64,000 nucleotides of DNA, from contig ML682232.1 of the NCBI GenBank assembly GCA_007922195.1, positions 186,001-250,000 on the forward strand, in the 5' to 3' direction. This DNA is from Podocnemis expansa (Eukaryota; Chordata; Testudines; Podocnemididae). The notes under the pieces are model-generated. The model was given only the letters and a program-made list of their open reading frames with translations, did no database searches and was not told the DNA's origin. Below are positions 1 through 11,150 of the stretch, in pieces. Within the stretch, counting starts at the first letter, position 1. Every line of letters begins with the position of its first letter. Both the position numbers and the translations under genes were made by a program.

Positions 1-92
1 ATAATAACTACTTGTGAATAAAGCTGAGCAGATGTGTATAAATAGGCAGCGTGGCTATCTTGGTTGAAGGTTAAGTCTGAATTCAAGATGAA

Positions 93-925
93 GGGTATGT
101 CCACACATCTCTTTTATTTCAAAATAACACTGGCTATTTCAAAATAAAAGAGATTAGGTCCACATGATGTTTTCTTATTTTGAAATGATGGGATCCATCA
201 TTTCAAAATAAGAACCATCGTTTTGAAACAGCTTAAACCCAAATAGTTTCGAAACGGTGGTTATTTCAAAATGGTTGTTTCGAAATAACACCATTTGGAT
301 ACCGTATTTCGAAATAACCAGCATTTTTAAATAATGTGTTGGACATTCATCCCACGGTGCATAGCACCCTGGGAGGAATGGCCACCTCTCCTTAGCACCC
401 TGGCCAGGGTACTGAGGAGAGATGCAGGGGCAGCGGGGTGAGCCACCATGGCTGCGGCCACCCTGCCGGGGGCTACAGCCCCCAGAGCTGGGCATGGGGT
501 GAGCCGCGGGGCTCCCTGTGGCTGCAGCCGCTCAGCCCCCGAGGCGCTGGGGAGCCAGTGGGACCGGGCTCCCCTGGGCTGCTGGGGTGCCCCAGGGCCC
601 CTGCCCTGCTGTCCCCAGCAGGAGCGGGGACCCAGGGCAGGGAGATCTCCCCCCTGGGGGCTGTTTTCCCCTGCCTGGCAACATGGCCCACCAGGGGCCA
701 TGTTGCCACACCTCCTCATGCTGCCCCTCTCCAGCAATCGAAATAGCATGTCCATATGCAGGGCATGCTATTTCGATTGGAGGGGCTTTATTTATTTCGA
801 ATTAATTTTTTTAAGTTAATTTTTTTTAATGTGAAATAAGCTGTTTTGATTTAAGGGTTTTATTTTGAAATAAGTCATTTCGAAATGACTTATTTTGAAA
901 TAAAACTTTGTGTGTGGACATAGCC
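93..925. mobile_element. Palindromic MITE, copy 1 (PIF/Harbinger-like, TTTCGAAA word)
   Basis: The ends are inverted: GGGTATGTCCACACA at the left and the complement of GGCTATGTCCACACACA at the right. A 3-bp duplication, gaa, sits at 90-92 and 926-928. The flanks are filled with self-complementary words of the TATTTCGAAATA type. A hairpin with perfect 19-bp arms (172-190 and 196-214) has GGATCC at its tip. A second hairpin pairs 735-750 with 764-779. The GC-rich middle (about 345-735) includes the palindrome around 677-711 and codes for nothing; the many short ORFs there are by-products of its composition. The 3-bp duplication and GG..CC ends fit PIF/Harbinger, which is an inference. No transposase is present. 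Confidence 0.8.
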
Positions 926-1009
926 GAAGTGATGAGGCTGGGAAACTTGCTCTTGCTCTGTTCCCATTACATGGGTAAAAGTGCTGTAGCAGTGCAAAGG
1001 GCTCACAGG

Positions 1010-1226
1010 ATATGTCCACGCTGTGATTTGAAAACCTACTGCGCCAAGTCTGAGTCCAGGTCAGCTGATTTGAGGCCTTGGGGCTATACGTAAGGGTAGA
1101 CATTCAGGCTTGGGCTGGAGCCTGAATTCTGAGACCCTCCCTGTTCATGAGAAATTTTAATCCATGTGGTGCAAGTCCATCAGCCAACCTGAGCCAGCTG
1201 TGCTGATCTTTTATTGCAGCTAGAGT
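1010..1226 (+). repeat. Interspersed repeat, TGTCTACACTGCAATTA-end family, copy 1
   Basis: The left end (atgtccacgctgtgattt) and right end (complement of a ctgcaataaaa-type word) are diverged inverted repeats. The middle, with gggtagacattcaggcttggg and gagaccctccc, is shared with the copies at 6917-7190 and 43204-43441. Probably a nonautonomous DNA transposon; the family name is not known to me. Confidence 0.5.
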
Positions 1227-1352
1227 GTTCAGGTGTCCTGATTTTTATAGGGAGTGTCTGGATATTTGGGACTTTGTCTTCTACAGGTGTCTGTTACTCC
1301 CTATCCTGTGTCCTGATTTTTCAAACTTGCTATCTGGTCATAGTCACCCTAA
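1227..1352. repeat. Short MITE with GGTGACCA-like ends, copy 1
   Basis: The stretch runs from aggtgtcctgatttttatagg to ggtcatagtcaccctaa, so the two ends are roughly inverted. A second copy lies at 6096-6189. The family is common in reptile genomes; the class (possibly Tc1/mariner, TA target) is inferred. Confidence 0.45.
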
Positions 1353-1689
1353 CTGCAATGCAGACATGCCCTAAATATTCTGGTTGCATCTTTGGGAGGA
1401 TTCCCTTGATGGCAGGTAGTGTGGAATGGAACACTGATATAAGGCTGCCCTTTGAGGACCCTATCTCCAACCCTAGTTTAGTAGAGGTGCTTGGCTTTGT
1501 AGTGTCAGTCACAGAAAAGCCACGTCTGGGATGGGGCCACATTGCTGAGTACTATGAAGTTCTGAGGTGCATAGGTCCTGGGAAGTTTTTTCTATAACTT
1601 AGAGAGGCCCCCAGGGTAAAATCACATGTACCCTCCTTCCTTTGAGCTGTAATCTCTGTGTTGCACTTCTTAAAAGAAGGAAGGATTCT

Positions 1690-1800
1690 CACTCTGTATG
1701 TTACTGACACTGTAAGCTCTTTGTGGCCAGGGCTATCTCTTGTAAGGTGCCTAGCACAATGGAACCAGGACTTCTGGTCACTACCACAGTACCAATAATT
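1690..1800 (-). repeat. Ancient SINE/LINE-tail repeat (MIR/L3-like)
   Basis: The words gtaagctctttgtggccaggg and ggtgcctagcacaatgg are the reverse complement of those in the repeat at 47530-47655 (gtgctaggcgctgtacaaa type). This shared word order is typical of a very old amniote repeat. Confidence 0.5.
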
Positions 1801-1952
1801 AGTAGAAATACAAAGTAATGTTTTGATTTGCAGGGAGCTGGCTTCATAAACTAGTAGGAATTCACTTCTTTTTCCTCCTCCAGAATAGTCACCTGCTGAT
1901 TACAGCTACCTTTTTCTGTCCTGCTCAAAGGATCCAGCACTATCATTTTTAG

Positions 1953-2145
1953 TTCCAAAGGGGCAGCTGTGTTAGTCTAGTTCAGGAAAACAAACAAGGG
2001 CTCCTGTGGCACTAAAAGACTAAAAAATTTATTTATTGCATGAGCTTTCATGGGAGAAGCATCTGACGAAGTGGGACTTTCTCCCGCAAAAGCTCATGCA
2101 ATAAATAAATTTGTTAGTCTTTAAGTGCTACAGGAGTCCTTGTTT
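1953..2145 (+). mobile_element. GTTAGTCT/CACAGGACTCC retroelement (R1), copy 1
   Basis: Starts with ttccaaaggggcagctgtgttagtc (partly quoted) and ends with ctacaggagtccttgttt. It is flanked by near-identical tatcatttttag / tatcattttttag at 1941-1952 and 2146-2158. The two halves are inverted arms built on gactaa...ttattgcatgagctttc and its complement. The roughly 12-bp target duplication shows retroposition. The inverted arms resemble Penelope-like elements, but that class is inferred. Confidence 0.7.
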
Positions 2146-2158
2146 TATCATTTTTTAG

Positions 2159-4718
2159 AAATATGAATGAGAGTAACTTGCAAACATGCCATCGACTTTA
2201 GAACAGCGTTATGAAATCCAGTTGCAAATAATACTATAAATACAGAAGTAAGTCAGAAATAATTGCTTTGATTAGGACAGTGCAGAAAAACATTTTTAAA
2301 ATTGTTGTAACTCTTTGTAGAGTCCAGCTGCCAAACATAAGTTCCATGGGCTGGCTTTTGCACTCCACCCATTTGCACTTGCCAATAGCTTGATTGGAAG
2401 TTTTCCCACAAATCAGAAGGAACTGTGTTTCAACAGCAGTTAATTGTCTAGCCTGTGATAAGCTTTGGAAGATCCCTTGGGATAAAAGGTGCTATGTAAC
2501 AGAAAATATTCTGCTTTTGAACTGTGCATATGTTAGCAAATGAATATTCTGTGAATAAGCCCGGTAGTTCTGCTGTTACAGAAAAAGCCTATGAAATACA
2601 CAACATAATTCAGGAGCAGAAATCTTATCAGAAAAATAAGTTAAAGACTCCTGTTCTTAACCAGTCTTTGGATTTTAATTTTTATGGGCCTGGAAGACTA
2701 TTTTTAATCCTCTTGTTTTCATTAGAAAAACAGGATATTGTTTTTGTGACAGGCACATATACTACTGGTTTTTAGAAAAAATTACTGTCTCTAGAGCTCT
2801 TGTTGCGGATCAGTAAAATTAATATATGAAATCCTTCAGAAGTATCTGGATTTGTTAATGAGTATAGTTATAAACTGACTTCCCTTCACTCTGAAAGGAT
2901 GTACTCTGAATAATAAATCCTCAAACACATCTTTATTTGTTTCTATCCACTGCATATAATCTTTTTGAAGAGCTAAGTGTCAGAGCGAAGAGCTTTTTTT
3001 TTTTTTTTTTGCTGACACTACTCATTTTTATTTTTGTGGTTCAAGCCATTATTATTTTGTTTCAGGGGAGGTAATTTAATTTTAAAAAACAAAGAAATAA
3101 ACAGCTAGCACTGCTGCTTTCCTCTTTTTAAATGGATGAGCCCATTACAGGAAAAAACCTACCTCATGTTGAATTACTCACTTTTCAAAATGAATACAGA
3201 AGAAATCAAAAGACAGAGTTCTAAAGTAATAACTTCAAAATAAGGATCTGGACAACATACTGATTCTTTCAGCAGATACTTTGATTCATTCTGCTGAAAG
3301 AAGCTCTTCTAACAGCAGGTCACACAACCATAAATCCTTAGTGAAAAGGCTAGGTCATAAACTATTTCTTTTACACTTGGCTTCCTACTGATCGCTACTA
3401 GAAATGAATTATGTGGCCCAATTATGTACATGACATTGTATAAAGTTTGTAATTTTCCATTATACCCAATAAGCAAAAATTCAAATATCAAAAGCCAATA
3501 CATAATCTATTTTCCCAACACAAACGGTTTCCTTTTCCTGGGTTTTTAGTTTTTTTTTTCCTCATGTTTGAGTGTGAGTCTCCTCTTCTGTTTATTCTAA
3601 GCACTCAAGATTCAGCAGCTAGTTTTTCAGTATGCAAAATGGCTGCACTCAATCTGTTCACAGATGCAGGTAAGGAGGCTCACTGAATCTGACCCATGGC
3701 CTTTAGATCACCCCTTGTGGTCTTGTTGCATTTTGCACTCTGGTGTGCAGCAGATCCAGGTTTAGGAATGACTGTGGCTTGCTCCTTCTAGGTGGAACTC
3801 TGAAGCATTGCAGTAAGGAAACTATTGGGTGCTTGGCAGGATGGACCCAGCTCCATGACTCTTGAACTGATCAGCAGCTATAGGAAGCACTAGACAGTTA
3901 TTTCCTTGCCAAAGGAAAATGCTGTACCTATTCCTATGTAGAAGTGAGAAGTTCATGGGGAGAATAGTTCTCAACCTTAGGAGAAAATAGACAGAGAACC
4001 TTAACACCTTTAGTTGCAGGGCGAGGGGCCACAATGTACAATGTTTAAACTGCAGCTATATTATGAATATACTAACTAGACCATGCACGATAAGTGCTTT
4101 AATGAGACATAGTAGGCTTCACTTTTACACTTCTTTAAAGGTTCATTATACAGGTTGCAGTGACAGTAACTCAGACACACAGACAATGGAAAAACTTCAA
4201 AAGTGAGATTTTTGTCCAAGTGTGCTAGTTACCTGAGGGAATAAAATGACCTTAATTTGTGTATTTGTGATGGTAAATCTGATAATTTTGTTTAAGTGGC
4301 TAAAAAGCTATTTTGTAGCATTAGTATTATGGTGGAGATTTTGGATAGTTCTCTGATTTATTAAAATAAAACCTTATTAAATGTGTTCAATATGAACTTC
4401 AAACTTTTGACTGCTGCTGCTAACATGAAACCCAAAATAAAATACATCCTTTGATTAGAGTTGCTAGACTTGAATCAGTCAGCTTTTGAAGATGGAAGAT
4501 GTGTGTTCGTCTGGGCTAGACTTAAACACGGGGGACTTGCATGCTGAAGTTGAAGTTATGATTAGGCAGATGCACAAAAATAGAAAAAAATATAGTGAGG
4601 TTTTAAAAAAAAAAGTGGTGTACCAAGTTAAAGTTTGTCTGTACTGTTCTTGCAGATCAAAGCTATGCTAATCTGGTCTAGAGTTACTTTAATATTTTGC
4701 AGCCTCTTGTTCCCTTAG
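2159..4718. other. No gene seen; AT-rich unique DNA
   Basis: No splice-flanked exon, RNA gene or recognisable repeat was found. Short ORFs here look like chance reading frames. A T-run lies near 2996-3011. Confidence 0.5.
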
Positions 4719-4752
4719 TGTGTGTGTGTGTGTGTGTGTCTGTGTGTGTGCG
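4719..4752. repeat. (TG)n microsatellite
   Basis: About 17 TG units, ending in gtgcgcgg. Confidence 0.9.
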
Positions 4753-5567
4753 CGGCATGCATATCATTCACTCACTTTACTATAAAAGTTACTTGGAAAA
4801 AAGCCCTCTGCTTTGTTTTGGCCTCCTGTGGTGGAAAGTCACAAAGATATTAAGTCTCACACTGCTTGCTTCAGCTTCATTCTGTTTGATTGCTATCTTT
4901 GGGGCTGGGAAGGAATTTTTCTCCAGGGCAGATTGGCATAGGCCCTAGAGGTTTTTTGCTTTCTTCTGCAGCATGGGGCATGGGTCACTTGCTGGTAGAT
5001 TCTCTGTACCTTGAAGTCTTGAAACTATTATTTGAGGACTTTAATAACTCTGTCTTAGTTTAGGAGTCTATTACAGGAGTGGTTGAGTGAGATTCTGTGC
5101 CCTACAGTGTGCATAAGATCAGAATATGGTTAGAAGAAACCTTTATGATAACCTAAAATAATTGAGTCTCTCAATAAATGAACTCTCCTTAGTTATATGT
5201 CATAACATAGTGTTCTCTCTCTCACTAAACTTCCTGTTCTGAGGAAGGCCATTTTACCTTGAGCAGGGCTTCCTAACCCATGGGTTGCCATGATCCTCTT
5301 TAATAAACTGAAAAAGGAAATACATTATTAATTCAAAACTGAACCATGATTCGCAAAGCTGATTCCCAAACTTCATCTGGGTTGTGGCCAAAAAAGTTTA
5401 AAGAACCCACTGACCTGGAGAATGAAATGGTATCTCTCATGTTCTCCTGGCCTTCTCTAATCTATATGATACATACAGGAAGCTTGATACATATTAATAT
5501 ACACTACACAGTCTGGTGGGGAGCCTTGCAATGGGATTTTCACTTTAAGGATGACTCTAGTTCCCCC

Positions 5568-5660
5568 ATTGTCAAAGCATCTGAGCAAGTGGGATTTTTC
5601 TCCCATGAAAGCTCATGCAATAAATCTGTTAGACTTTAAGTGCCCCAGGACTCCTTGTTT
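5568..5660 (+). mobile_element. R1 retroelement, 5'-truncated copy
   Basis: Only the second arm is present: caaagcatctgagcaagtggg through ctcatgcaataaatctgttag to aggactccttgttt. Confidence 0.6.
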
Positions 5661-5862
5661 GTTCTTCTGAAGAACTTGAAGGTCTTTCTGGAAAAATGGT
5701 GCTTCATGGCCCTGTTTTGATGCAAACTCATATGGGGGAGAGGGGTGAGTACTATATTTAATTATAAACTAGGAGTGACTTAGGAGTCTGCACTCCACTT
5801 AGGCTAAAACAGAGCTACCTGTGGGAGGTGGATACTAAGATCTAGGGTAAGTTATAGTCTTT

Positions 5863-6251
5863 GGCTAGGTCTATACTGGAATCTCTTTGCTAATATAGCT
5901 ACACTAGTGTGCTGTATCTGCATCCATGCTTGGAAGACTTTGTGGCTATGTAAGCAAAACTGTATTTTTGCCAGTATAGCTTAGTCCAGGTAGCATTCCC
6001 AACTGCACACCAAAACTACTACTACAAAACTATAGTGGCAAAAGTGCAGTTATATGATGGGCTATTTTTGGGCACAGCTATCAGTCACAAATCTAGGGTG
6101 GCCAGAGGATGGAGGATAGTAGGTACCTATGTAAGAAAAAGCCATAAATAGCAGGGCTGTCCATATGAAATTGGGACATGTGGTCACCCTATACAGATCA
6201 CACTCTTGACCAACAAAGGTATGTTGACAAAAGTTTAGTGTGGCCCTGGCC
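5863..6251. mobile_element. MITE with GGCTAGGTCTATACT ends
   Basis: The left end GGCTAGGTCTATACT pairs loosely with the right end agtgtggccctggcc. A 3-bp duplication ttt is at 5860-5862 and 6252-6254. It shares 3-bp targets and GGC..GCC ends with the palindromic MITE family but lacks the palindromic filler. It is interrupted by a smaller MITE at 6096-6189. Confidence 0.6.
6096..6189. mobile_element. Short MITE with GGGTGACCA-like ends, copy 2 (nested)
   Basis: Left end gggtggccagagg and right end tgtggtcaccct are inverted. TA flanks both sides (6094-6095 and 6190-6191). It lies inside the MITE at 5863-6251 and so inserted later. Confidence 0.6.
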
Positions 6252-6418
6252 TTTATGTGGAAACTAATCTATTTGGGCTTTTCCCAGTGCAGTGAGTACA
6301 GGGTTGCTGGTATGTATGCCATCCAAGGAAAGGCCCCAGGCTCCTTTTGCTTCCATGAATGGGAAGGGAAGAGTAACTTGCTGCTGTTTATTTCCAGGTA
6401 TGGCATGCTATTGACTAA

Positions 6419-6532
6419 GGCTATGTCTACACTTAAAATGCTATAGTGGCACAGCACACTGACAGGAGGGGATCTCCCATTGCTGCAGTTCATCCACTTA
6501 CCTGAGAGGTAGTAGCTGGATTGATGGAAGAT
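6419..6532 (+). mobile_element. MITE fragment with GGCTATGTCTACACTTAAAA end
   Basis: Only one terminus is present. The tail, catccacttacctgagagg followed by tagtagctggattgatgg, recurs at 8588-8627, so both are pieces of one family. Confidence 0.55.
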
Positions 6533-6916
6533 TTCTTCTGCCTGCCCCAGCTTCACTGTCTCTTGCAGTATTAAATAGTTCATATTTGAAGTAAGAGCTG
6601 ACAGCACCCATTCGATGAGATGAATGGGAGGTGCAAAACATGGCTGTCTACTGAGTCAAGACCCCCCAGATTCCTATCTGGAAAGTTTTCTTTTCAGTGT
6701 GAGGCTTGAAACCCCTTTTTTAATGAAAACTTAAACTATTCAGTATTTATGTGGTTCCACATGATATATCAGGCAGGCCAGGTCTGATGTCAGAGCTCCA
6801 CTGTTCGCCAACCCTGATGTAAAAGGACTCTTGGAATAGGGTGAATCTGAGAGAAATTGTGGACTGGTCATTCTGTTGTATTTGCTCTCTCCTTTGACCA
6901 TGCTCTGGGCTTGTTG

Positions 6917-7190
6917 GGTATGTGTATGCTGCAGTTAGATACCTACAGCTGATCTGTGCCATCTTTTCCAGGCTTCCTGGGTTCAGACTAAGGAGCTGTT
7001 TAATTGCAGTGTAGACGTTTTTGACTCAAGCTGGAGCTAGGGTTCTGAGACCCTCCCACCTCACAGAGTCCAGAGTCTGGACTCCAGCCTGAGCCCAAAG
7101 GGCTATGCTGCAAATAGCCTCTTAGCTCTGCGAGCCCAAGCCAGGTGGCACAGGACAGCTGCAGGTGTCTAACCAATGGCGTAGAGATGG
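6917..7190 (+). repeat. TGTCTACACTGCAATTA-end family, copy 2
   Basis: Starts at gggtatgtgtatgctgcagtta and contains ctgtttaattgcagtgtagac, a gagaccctccc word and cagcctgagcccaaaggg. It ends near gctgcaggtgtctaa. Same word order as 1010-1226 and 43204-43441. The open frames here are by-products. Confidence 0.5.
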
Positions 7191-8586
7191 GAGGGGAGAG
7201 GGGGGCCAATCCCCTGGGTGCTGGGCTGCAAGGAGGTGGGGTGGTGTTGGGCACCTGGGTGCTGGCAGGCACTAGATATCCTCACTAGACTGCTGTATTT
7301 AACTCCAGGATCACCTGCCTTTCCTGTCATTTATAGCTCTCTGTGTGGAAGGTGTAGTTTATCTTGTTTAAAACTAATAATAGTCAAGCCAATAGAATTA
7401 CTGGGGAAGAGAAATAATTTAAATGACTGTTTCCAACATACAAAGCTATTTTCATGGAAGTTGTTTACTTTTTGTTAAAGGGGAGAAATGAAAAGGACAC
7501 CTACCTTTTTGTGACCTTTGCTCAAGGTAGGTGGCAGAGGTCAGAGAGAACCTCAAAAAAAAGTTGCTAATAGAAACCTTGTTTGTTCCCAAACCATTAG
7601 TTAGAAGCTGCATACCAGACAATTAGTTCAAAATAAATCAAGACTTTTCAACACTATGGTAAATTATCATCCCCAGTCCTGTCTTTCAGTATAACAGCAT
7701 GTTTTAAATAGGGGGGCTGAATTATACTGAGTGTAAAATTTTTCTTTGAGAGTGGGAGGTATAAAATATTGATTTAAAAGGCTTGAAGGCAAACCAATTA
7801 CAGACTCATTGTCAACACAGTGACCATCCATCTTCCAGATTAAATGTAAAAATAAGATCCTGACCACCTGTGGTCCTTTAAAACTCCCAAAGCATCTTTT
7901 AAGACTGTTATCTTGGCCAAATCCCAACTTGCATAATTGCATTCTGCCTACCTCTACCCTAAATCCCAGCAGCAGGTTTAGATGAAACAAATTTATTCAC
8001 CAGTTACTGACCTAAATGGCTGTGGTAGTGTTGCAATGCACTATTAAGCAGTTGCTGCCCTTCTGTTTGTGAGCGGCTTCATTTCAGTAGTGTAGGCTGA
8101 GACTCGTGGCCTTAGTTTGTACAGTGCTTTGAGGCACAGGGACTTCAAGTGTTGTTTCAAAATCATTTTAGTCCCAGAATGTTAGAGAGCTGTGAAGGTT
8201 GTGTTAGAGGCACAGTATGGATGAAAAGAGTTGCTCTTAAATGATGAAAAGGTAAAAAGAAGGAGACAATGCTGTTGGACAGATAAAAGGCATATTATAC
8301 AGGGAAATCAAATGCTTATGGTTTTAGCTATGGTTGGCACAAAATATGATTCAAAGAATAGTTTTGCTGTGCAGCAAAGGAAAATGAATGAGAACACTGG
8401 GAAGCAAAAGGATATAGAATCTATTGTAATAGGAGACTCAAGCAATGTGCTTTGGGTTTGTGGGTATTTATGCCAGTAGAAAAGGGTTAGCTAACAGAAT
8501 TGCTTTTCTTCTTATAGAAGCAAAGATGAAAGAGGCCACTGAGATGCCTGATGTTCAGCCTCCCGTATGTAGGAAGTCTTAGTGGG
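7191..8586. other. No gene seen
   Basis: Unique-looking AT-rich DNA with short chance ORFs. Nothing supports an exon on either strand. Confidence 0.45.
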
Positions 8587-9068
8587 TCATCCACTTACCT
8601 GAGAGGTAGTAGCTGGATTGATGGAAGTGGGTGGGTAGTGCAAGCAACTGCCAGGGCCCTGCAGGGGGAGGGGCCTTGCCCCACCTCTTTGGGGGCTTGA
8701 GACCCATCGGCAGGGTCAGCAAAGCATGGCAAAGGGGCCAGGGACCCAGCAGCAGCCCAATGGGGAGGGGGCTTGGGCCCCAGCGGGGAGCCAGGGGAAA
8801 AGGGGGGGCAGGAACCTGGTGGGGGGGCCAGGCTGGGAACCCAGTAATGGTGGGGGAGGCTGGGGACCTGGTGGCAGCCCTGGTGGATGGGAATTGTGAG
8901 GCCAGTGGGGAAGCTGGGAGGTCCCAGAGGAGGAGGGGGGTCAGGAGGCTGGTGGGGGTTTGAGCAGGGCTCATGGACTGCCAGGGGCCCCAGCAAGGTG
9001 GGGGGTAGCAAAAGTCAAGGATGGGGCACCACATATGGCAGGGGGCCACCCCATCCTTGACTTTTGCC
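8587..9068. repeat. MITE fragment with G-rich minisatellite-like interior and closing hairpin
   Basis: 8588-8627 repeats the MITE word seen at 6500-6525. From about 8630 to 9000 the sequence is G-rich (gggg, gggcc and ggtggggg blocks). At 9010-9066 a hairpin pairs gcaaaagtcaaggatgggg with its exact complement downstream. The long proline-rich frames on the minus strand follow from base composition and are not genes. Confidence 0.55.
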
Positions 9069-9204
9069 TCAGGCCCCAGAATCCCTAAGACTTGATGTTG
9101 GGCTAAATGATGTCAGAGATACTTAAAAGGAGATTCAGATTCTGCCTGGAAACTGAGATGAACGAAGCATGAAACAAAATAATATATGAATGAGAGCCCT
9201 TTAC

Positions 9205-9255
9205 AAGTTTTATCCGCCTCCTGAGCTGCTCAATCAAGGCAGCACGCTCAGCTTC
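9205..9255 (-). CDS. TTC24: Candidate fifth coding exon of the TTC24-like gene
   Basis: The 51-bp minus-strand frame reads EAERAALIEQLRRRIKL and follows an AG at 9256-9257. Joined in phase 0 to the exon at 28869-28990, it continues the protein with no gap or insertion relative to my memory of mammalian TTC24, which has an R..LV..L...V pattern right after the last TPR. Weak points: the acceptor lacks a pyrimidine tract, the GTAAAG donor is poor, and the intron would be about 19.6 kb. An upstream acceptor (ttcag, about 30 nt earlier) would add ten residues. If the donor is not used, the frame runs on to a stop at about 9100. Homology is likely but not proven. Confidence 0.45.
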
Positions 9256-10382
9256 CTGTCCTTTTGCCCAGACACCACATAGCACCTGAACTTTTTACTT
9301 TTCACCTTTTTAGGTGTAGATGTTCAACAGCTTGGCTGTTCCTAAAGCTAACAGCTTAAACCAGAAAGCAGCTAAATAAATAACGAATCTTTGCAATCCT
9401 GTTTGCCCAGGATATATAGCCACATGCCAAAACAGCGCTTTGTGCAAACTGCAAAATAGATACAATGGATATAGAGAACCAATTTTCTACTAGATGCTGC
9501 CAGTTCCATTAACCTTTGTCCCCATACTCTGAATGAAAGCACAGCTTTGCCTGTCTGACTTCATCTAGCAGCCTGGAGGCAGAGATGATGTCCCAGAACA
9601 TGAAGATTTTTCTCTCCATAGATAACTTGAGTTTAGTAGGTACAGCAAAGTAGCCTTTGTGTGTCATGTTCTGCTAAGTGCATTCAGCTCCTTGCTCCTT
9701 CACTAGGTTGCAAAGGTCAGGAAAAATCAACAATTTATTCATATCATTAAAAAAAACGAGTGCCCAAAAGAGGACTTAGTGCTTAAAAAAAACAAGATCT
9801 GGTCCTTCCCCAAGGAGCTGCCAGTCCAAAGCCCTAGCCCTGTAATGAAATCTGATAGTGCAGAATTGGCGTTGTTGCAACATCCTATTGACTCTGGTAT
9901 GGGGCACTGTACAGTGGAAGGGTCCATGTGAGGAGGGCAGTTGATATCAGTAGGATACACTATGTTTGCTTTAGGAGGAGGAAAATAGTTTTTAAGAAGG
10001 CTCAGGCTGCCTGACTTCTTTACAACTCAGCTGACGGACATGCTGCCCAAAAGCACGGGCTGGGTGTGAGCCCCAGCAGCTCTGAGGTGGAGGTGCATGT
10101 ACAATGAGTAAATCACCCTGAGAACCTGCTAGGGGTGGTGAATAATTACTGCAAAACTTAAAATATTTTTAAAACAGCAAAACAAACAAACAAACAAAAG
10201 CCAAGCTCAATTTGCTGTAAAGTATCTTTAGATTCCAGAAGTTTGTTTCACATTATTGAAATATTCATCTCAGTAGTGGGCTATATGCTGTTTAGCATTT
10301 ATAATCTTTGTATTGTGCCATTCATACCTTGTTTCTGTCATTACTTTTGTGCTTGCTTGTTCCTTTTAATGTAGAATAAAGG
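9256..10382. other. Intron, no further feature seen
   Basis: If the exon at 9205-9255 is real, this is the start of the long fourth intron. It has an (AAAC)n run near 10181-10199 and no recognisable repeat or exon. Confidence 0.4.
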
Positions 10383-11150
10383 TGTAATAACCCTTGGGGA
10401 GGAAGGGGTTAACATTAGGGTCAGTGAGTCCCAGGACAGCCAATAGGAACAAAGCACAGCTTTTTGAATTGTAACAGCAGCCTGGCCTGGGCCTGTTTGG
10501 ATGCAGCAGAGCTCCTGGAAGGATCAGGAGGAGGCCAGAGGAAGAATCCAGCAACATCCTTACCCGAGATAAGTTGTGTCTGGTACTGACCAGGCGTGAG
10601 TAGAACAGGGAATGTTTGTTTAGACGCGGTCAGGGTATTTTCTTTGTTTTTGGCTTGTTTTTTGGATTTCTCTGTGCTGAGCACATGTAACGCCCCCCCA
10701 CTACCCTGTAACTACCTAAGTTAATTCCCAGAGGAGCACCTCTCTGTGTTTATTATCTGTTCTTTTTGATTAAAGATTTTACCTTTTAATAAATTCTGGT
10801 TCTGTTCCTGGTAGGGCAAGAGGTTTGTGTGCACGTGCCTTAGACTGCACAGGCAGCTACTAGAGGGAACCCTATTCCAGTTCCAGCTCATATTGCAGCT
10901 GGGGTCCAGTCACTTTCCTGAGAGAGGAATACAGAGGATCGCAAGTACCTCACAGGGAGGAATTCCCAAGTGCGCCTTCCTGGGTCTCAAGAGGTTTTTT
11001 TGCATTTGGGTGGTGGCAGCGATACCACTCCGAGGCCAGGAATTGGAGGCCTTGGAGACTTTTAAGAGTAGGCTTTAAGGCCAGTGACTTTTCTGGCCTG
11101 TTGCGGGCCCCCACCTTCTGCACTCAGAGTGCCAGAGTGGGGAAAAAGCC
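10383..11150 (+). mobile_element. LTR-like remnant of an endogenous retroelement (candidate)
   Basis: It begins tgtaataacccttggggagg and carries a polyadenylation-type word, ttttaataaattctgg, at about 10785-10800. This is followed about 200 bp later by a tggtggcagcgataccact word, like the primer-site region that follows reptile LTRs. No gag, pol or env reading frame remains. Ends are not fixed, and no matching second LTR was found in the window. Confidence 0.4.

Noticed and set aside
327..819. Overlapping ORFs of 78-142 codons on both strands
   Set aside because: They lie in the GC-rich core of a MITE, occur in many frames at once, and show only low-complexity Gly/Pro/Ala-rich products.
8579..9049. 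156-codon proline-rich minus-strand ORF
   Set aside because: It is the complement of a G-rich repeat block, with no domain and a start inside a transposon word.
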